Assembly: GCF_000013705.1 (NCBI RefSeq)
Contig: NC_007947.1
Location: forward strand, 1,426,001-1,490,000
Length of the DNA stretch: 64,000 nucleotides
Direction of reading: 5' to 3'
Origin: Methylobacillus flagellatus KT
Lineage (GTDB): Bacteria > Pseudomonadota > Gammaproteobacteria > Burkholderiales > Methylophilaceae
The position numbers and the translations under genes are program-made. Positions within the stretch are counted from its first letter, which is position 1, and every line of letters starts with the position of its first letter. Shown piece by piece: positions 60,358 to 64,000 of this stretch. Below the pieces are notes generated by a model. That model was not told the origin of the DNA. It ran no database searches and worked only from the letters and a program-made list of their open reading frames with translations.

Positions 60358-62778
60358 ATGCAGCTTCATATCAAACTCCCGAACAGACCTTTGCCGCCAG
60401 TCTTGGAAACACATGTTTCCCAAAGCGCTGCACCAGTAGTCCTCGCATTCTCTTGCCGGGATGACGAGGAGCTCCTGCATACCCTCGACAAGCTGTCACG
60501 GCAATATACCGAGCCTGTCCTCGAGGAGGCTTATGCATGGTACGGGCCGGAAGGCAACCAGAATATCGAGGTCCTGATGTCCGGTGTCATGCCGTTCAAT
60601 ACCTTCTATGCCCGCAAGCGGCACCCCTGGCTGCTGGACGACCTGAGCCTATATGTGGAAATGCATTTCCAGCCCATCGTGGATTTCACCCAGAACGGCA
60701 AGATTTTCGGCTACGAGGCCTTGTGCCGCCTGCGTGACCCGGGTGGTAACCTGCTGAATGGCGAAGATGCGTTCCGGCTTGCCAGGCAGGTGAACCGTGC
60801 TGTCGAGCTTGACCTGGTATGCCAGGATCTTGCCCTGGCAGGCAAGGCCAGGGCCATTCCCGATGGTGCTCCCTTGTTCATCAATGTGCTGCCCCAGACC
60901 ATCATGCGCGAGGGCTGGCTGTCAGCAATGCTGAAGGCAATCGACCGCCATGGCATCGATCACCGGGACGTGGTGATCGAAGTCGTCGAGAGCGAGGATG
61001 TATCTCCTCGCTTGCTTGCCAAGCACTGCGACGTAATCCGTACCCAGGGGCTGCGCATTGCGCTCGACGACATGGGCTCGGGTTTCAATGGCCTCAGTAC
61101 ACTGGCCGTGGTGAAGGCGGACTTCATCAAGATCGACCGGGCGATTGTCCATGAAGCACAAGGCAGCCGAGTGCGTACCGTGTTACTGGAAGCTATCGTT
61201 TCCATGGCGCAGCGCCTGGGGTGCACGATTGTGGCCGAGGGTCTGGAGCGCGTGGAGGACATTACTTATTGCCAGGATCTCGGCCTGATGTATGCGCAAG
61301 GATTCTATTTTGCCAAGCCGGAAGCCGTGCCGGCACAAATGGTGACAGCCTTGCCGGCAAGGGACGAGTCCCATCGCTCCATCCCCGACGAGTTCCGCAT
61401 CAATGAGTTCGTCAGCCGGGGCGTCACCGTCGAGGTCAATACACCGATAGACCAGGCCAGGAGGATATTCATTGAAAACCCAGACCTGGCTTGTGCCGTG
61501 GTGCTTGACAATCTGCGGCCCATCGGCCTACTGAAGCGCGGCAAGGTATTCACCCACCGCAATGATGCCCTGGGCAACTATTGCGACCCGTTGCCGCGCA
61601 TGATCACTACTCGCATGCCTTCTTCTGCGCTGGCGCGCGGTCTTTACCTGGAGCGTGGCGAAATCGAACCCTGGATCATGGTCAGCGAGGATGGCGTCTA
61701 TATCGGCATTGTGCATCCGCTGGAAATCATGTCACAGATCATTAGCCGCAAGACCAGTTCAGGCAACCTGCATCCGTTGAGCCACCTCACCACGGGCCCC
61801 ACCCTGCGCCAGTCGCTGGATATCAGCTTGCGCAACAACCCGAGCACGCAACTGGTGTATATCGACCTGGACCATTTCAAGGCTTATAACGACCGTTATG
61901 GCTTCATCCGGGGCGATGCCATGATTCGCCTGCTGTCGGAGATTGTGCGCCAGGAGTTCAATCATCGCGCCGGTGTACTGGTCGGCCATATCGGCGGGGA
62001 TGATTTCGTCCTGATCCTGGACCATGAGGATCCCGGCCTGGTCGATTTGCTATTGAAGGTGGTAAGCCACTTCCAGGCCCTGGCTGTGCATCTATACGAC
62101 AGCAGCGACCTGGAGCGGGGCTTCTTCACCACGGAGGACGGCAAGGACCATCCTGTCGCCAGTGTTTCCATTGCGGTCGTCAACGGCAGCCAAGGGCGCA
62201 TCTCCAATAGCGTGGCAGCAGCAGAGCGTGCCGCGACACTCAAGAAAATCGGCAAGTCCAACATCGGCAGCATCATCGTGGTGGAGTCCGATCCGCCGCA
62301 ATTGGTCATCCCCCGTAGTGACGAATACATCAACTGGCAATCGCGCGCCCTCAATGCGCTCAAGATACTGCAGACCATGCCGCGCAGTGCCGATGCGCAT
62401 TGCCTGGATAGTTGCTTCGCAGATTACCCCTTCTTCGAAGTGATATTCGAGCTCAACCCGGATGGCAGCCAGCGCTTCGCGAACTGGATCAACCCCAATA
62501 TGTACGGCAGGATCAAGGCTGGCGGGGCAGGGGCTGACCGCAGTCTGCAAGCCTACTACACGGCCGTGCGCGATTCCCTCAATCCCTATATCTCAAGTAT
62601 TTACCTATCTACGGCAACAGAAGACTTCTGTCTCACGGTGTCTTTGCCCCTGTTCGATGCCGATGGCAGGTTGAGCAGCATCCTGGTGGCCGATATCAAT
62701 ATCGCCGCCATGGCAATGCTGAGCGGCCTGCCTGCAGAGGCTGAAGCGCCTAGGCTTGCTTCTGCCGATGCAGCCTGA
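60358..62778 (+). CDS. Cyclic-di-GMP enzyme with EAL, CBS-type and GGDEF domains
   Basis: 806 residues from the ATG at 60358; a TTG at 60313 falls inside the sigma-54 promoter and is rejected. The EAL phosphodiesterase domain (about 100-345) keeps YEALCRL (E120), FINVLP, IEVVESED, ALDDMGSG, FIKID, AEGLE and AQGFYFAKP, so it looks active. A CBS-like pair (about 355-465) and a GGDEF domain with GGDDF (near 555) follow; the inhibitory RxxD site is RAGV, so product inhibition is probably lost. The C-terminal part (about 660-800) resembles a cytosolic Cache/PDC sensor. It is divergent from pilU. Its end overlaps the convergent gene by 29 nt. Confidence 0.92.
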   Translation: MQLHIKLPNRPLPPVLETHVSQSAAPVVLAFSCRDDEELLHTLDKLSRQYTEPVLEEAYAWYGPEGNQNIEVLMSGVMPFNTFYARKRHPWLLDDLSLYVEMHFQPIVDFTQNGKIFGYEALCRLRDPGGNLLNGEDAFRLARQVNRAVELDLVCQDLALAGKARAIPDGAPLFINVLPQTIMREGWLSAMLKAIDRHGIDHRDVVIEVVESEDVSPRLLAKHCDVIRTQGLRIALDDMGSGFNGLSTLAVVKADFIKIDRAIVHEAQGSRVRTVLLEAIVSMAQRLGCTIVAEGLERVEDITYCQDLGLMYAQGFYFAKPEAVPAQMVTALPARDESHRSIPDEFRINEFVSRGVTVEVNTPIDQARRIFIENPDLACAVVLDNLRPIGLLKRGKVFTHRNDALGNYCDPLPRMITTRMPSSALARGLYLERGEIEPWIMVSEDGVYIGIVHPLEIMSQIISRKTSSGNLHPLSHLTTGPTLRQSLDISLRNNPSTQLVYIDLDHFKAYNDRYGFIRGDAMIRLLSEIVRQEFNHRAGVLVGHIGGDDFVLILDHEDPGLVDLLLKVVSHFQALAVHLYDSSDLERGFFTTEDGKDHPVASVSIAVVNGSQGRISNSVAAAERAATLKKIGKSNIGSIIVVESDPPQLVIPRSDEYINWQSRALNALKILQTMPRSADAHCLDSCFADYPFFEVIFELNPDGSQRFANWINPNMYGRIKAGGAGADRSLQAYYTAVRDSLNPYISSIYLSTATEDFCLTVSLPLFDADGRLSSILVADINIAAMAMLSGLPAEAEAPRLASADAA

Positions 62779-64000
62779 GATAGAGCGCCTCGAGATCTCG
62801 GGTGAAGCGCTCGGTATCGAACAGCGCCGAGTGGTGGCGCGCGTCCATCAGCTTGTCTCGATAGTTTCGCAATTTTTCCGGGTCATGGGCGAGTTGCCGC
62901 GCCAATGTCTCGTAGGCAAACAGATCAGTCGTCACCAGTTCTTTCAGCCCCACTGCCTGCAGCAGGCTTGCGGCTACGCGGCTGGCAAAGGCGTCGCCGC
63001 TGCAAGTGATGAGCGGCACTCCCATCCACAAGGCGTCGCTTGCCGTGGTGTGGGCATTGTAGGGTAGCGTATCGAGGAATAGGTCGGCATGGGCATGCCG
63101 GGCAAGATGTTGGTCCATCGGGACCCTGGGGGCGAAAACCAGCCGCGAAGCGGCAACCCCATGGTGTTCTGCTGCCTGCCTCAGGTTGTTGCAGGCGTTT
63201 GAGTGGCCTTCCAGCAGCCATAGCACACTGCCGGGAGTGGCCTGGAGCAGCCGCATCCAACAGGAAAATACTTCTGGCGTGATTTTAAAGCTCTGGTTGA
63301 AGCAGCAATACACGAATGCATCTTCCGGAATGCCGCAGGAGGCGCGGCTGGGCGAAGGTGCTACTGGCCGTTGGCGGTCGTTGGGCTGGTAGGAATGCGG
63401 CAGCAATGCCAGCTGCTCTGCATAATGATGTTGCTCGGTTTCAGGCGTGATGATGGCGTCGCTGATCAGGTAGTCGACGAACGGCGCCCCCATGGTGCCG
63501 GGAAACCCTAGCCATGATGCCTGTATCGGCGCAGGGCGGAATGCCAGTATGCCGCTACGGCTGGACTGGGTATAGCCGGTGAGGTCAACCAGGATGTCCA
63601 CCTTGTCGGCATGTATTCGCGCTGCAGCGGCCTGCAGCGGCAGCGGACGGATATCGACGAAATGATCCACGGCCTGCTGCAAGCGCAAACGCGCCGATGT
63701 GCGGTCATCTGGCCCATAGGAATAAGCGCTGATCGTGAAATGCTCCCTGTCGTGCAATTCCAGCATCTCGGTAACCAGAGAAGCAAGCGGATGCAGCCTG
63801 AAATCGCAGGACAAGTAGCCGATATGCAGCTTGTCGCCTGCCTGGGGCCTTGCCCGGGAGGGTGCGGGCTGCGTTAGAGGCGTTACGGAGAGCAACCGGC
63901 CATGCCGGTTGGTTGTCCAGTTCCGCGCACACTTCAGCTGCTCTGCAGGTGTAGTACCCGGCATGGCAAGAAAGGCAAATGGCGATACCTGGGCTTCAGG
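62750..64000 (-). CDS. O-GlcNAc transferase-like (SPINDLY) protein, C-terminal part
   Basis: The frame stays open through the right edge (12 codons before the first ATG at 63964 read PEAQVSPFAFLA), so the 5' end, probably with TPR repeats, lies outside. About 416 residues are visible: SPFAFLAMPGTTPAEQL, HIGYLSCDFRLHPLA, DILVDLTGYTQSSR, APIQASWLGFPGTMG, FNQSFKITPEVF and DTLPYNAHTTASDALWMGVPLIT. These are the GT41 (OGT/SPINDLY) catalytic motifs. In bacteria such proteins glycosylate proteins, for example surface proteins or adhesins. Neighbouring genes beyond the edge would be needed to name the target. Confidence 0.9.
   Translation of the reverse strand, partial: PEAQVSPFAFLAMPGTTPAEQLKCARNWTTNRHGRLLSVTPLTQPAPSRARPQAGDKLHIGYLSCDFRLHPLASLVTEMLELHDREHFTISAYSYGPDDRTSARLRLQQAVDHFVDIRPLPLQAAAARIHADKVDILVDLTGYTQSSRSGILAFRPAPIQASWLGFPGTMGAPFVDYLISDAIITPETEQHHYAEQLALLPHSYQPNDRQRPVAPSPSRASCGIPEDAFVYCCFNQSFKITPEVFSCWMRLLQATPGSVLWLLEGHSNACNNLRQAAEHHGVAASRLVFAPRVPMDQHLARHAHADLFLDTLPYNAHTTASDALWMGVPLITCSGDAFASRVAASLLQAVGLKELVTTDLFAYETLARQLAHDPEKLRNYRDKLMDARHHSALFDTERFTRDLEALYLRLHRQKQA

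Noticed and set aside
60070-60480. N-terminal extension of PilU by 137 codons
   Set aside because: A strong ribosome site sits before the ATG at 60069, the extension does not resemble PilU, and it overlaps the divergent sigma-54 promoter and gene start.

Overview
The window reads as chromosome of a Gram-negative bacterium, most likely a betaproteobacterium. I infer this from the RND efflux pump, type IV pilus ATPase PilU, FecIR/TonB signalling, a lipid A-type sugar operon and the order of housekeeping genes. The mix of glycogen genes with family GH57 enzymes and a GH17-GT2 glucan synthase reminds me of Methylophilaceae (Methylobacillus-like methylotrophs), but nothing in the sequence proves the genus. 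I saw no rRNA, tRNA, CRISPR array, insertion sequence or phage gene.

Layout. 1-10.2 kb (minus strand) is a type I secretion island, transcribed as: a secreted protein of unknown family, a large RTX protein, two consecutive complete ABC ATPase/permeases, the HlyD adaptor, the TolC-type outer membrane channel, and the start of a second secreted protein that is a paralogue of the first and runs off the left edge. 10.3-16.3 kb (minus) is a FecI-FecR-TonB receptor cassette, with a very small membrane-peptide ORF in the gap between fecR and the receptor gene. The stretch from about 8.5 to 14.5 kb is visibly richer in A+T than the rest. 16.5-22.1 kb (plus) holds a Zn-dependent M14/aspartoacylase-like enzyme, a YceI protein, a giant AsmA-like DUF748 protein and a small protein, closed by a strong bidirectional terminator facing ribA. 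23.1-29.6 kb is a complete tripartite RND efflux operon with a divergent TetR regulator. 29.5-32.3 kb has mntP under a clear manganese (yybP-ykoY) riboswitch, an InaA-like kinase, a LysE exporter and a small membrane protein.

32.5-41.0 kb is an alpha-glucan (glycogen) cluster: glgB divergent from glgC, two different GH57 enzymes and a ROK glucokinase, with no glycogen synthase or phosphorylase. 41.2-45.4 kb is a beta-glucan pair (GH17 membrane protein plus GH17-GT2 fusion, NdvB-like). 46.2-50.0 kb is a tight four-gene operon (ArnT/GT39-like transferase, polyprenyl-phosphate GT2, GtrA, YdjC/NaxD-like deacetylase) that matches the logic of lipid A amino-sugar modification systems. 50.1-58.9 kb is housekeeping: queG, tsaE, amiC-type amidase, beta-CASP metallo-hydrolase, ABM-domain protein, mutL, miaA, dapC. 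59.0-64.0 kb has pilU, a divergent EAL-CBS-GGDEF protein behind a near-consensus sigma-54 promoter, and the C-terminal part of an O-GlcNAc-transferase-like (SPINDLY) protein cut by the right edge.

The candidates for something undescribed are the secretion island with its paired unknown secreted proteins and doubled ABC transporter, the small membrane ORF and long palindromes associated with the FecIR region, and the four-gene sugar-modification operon.
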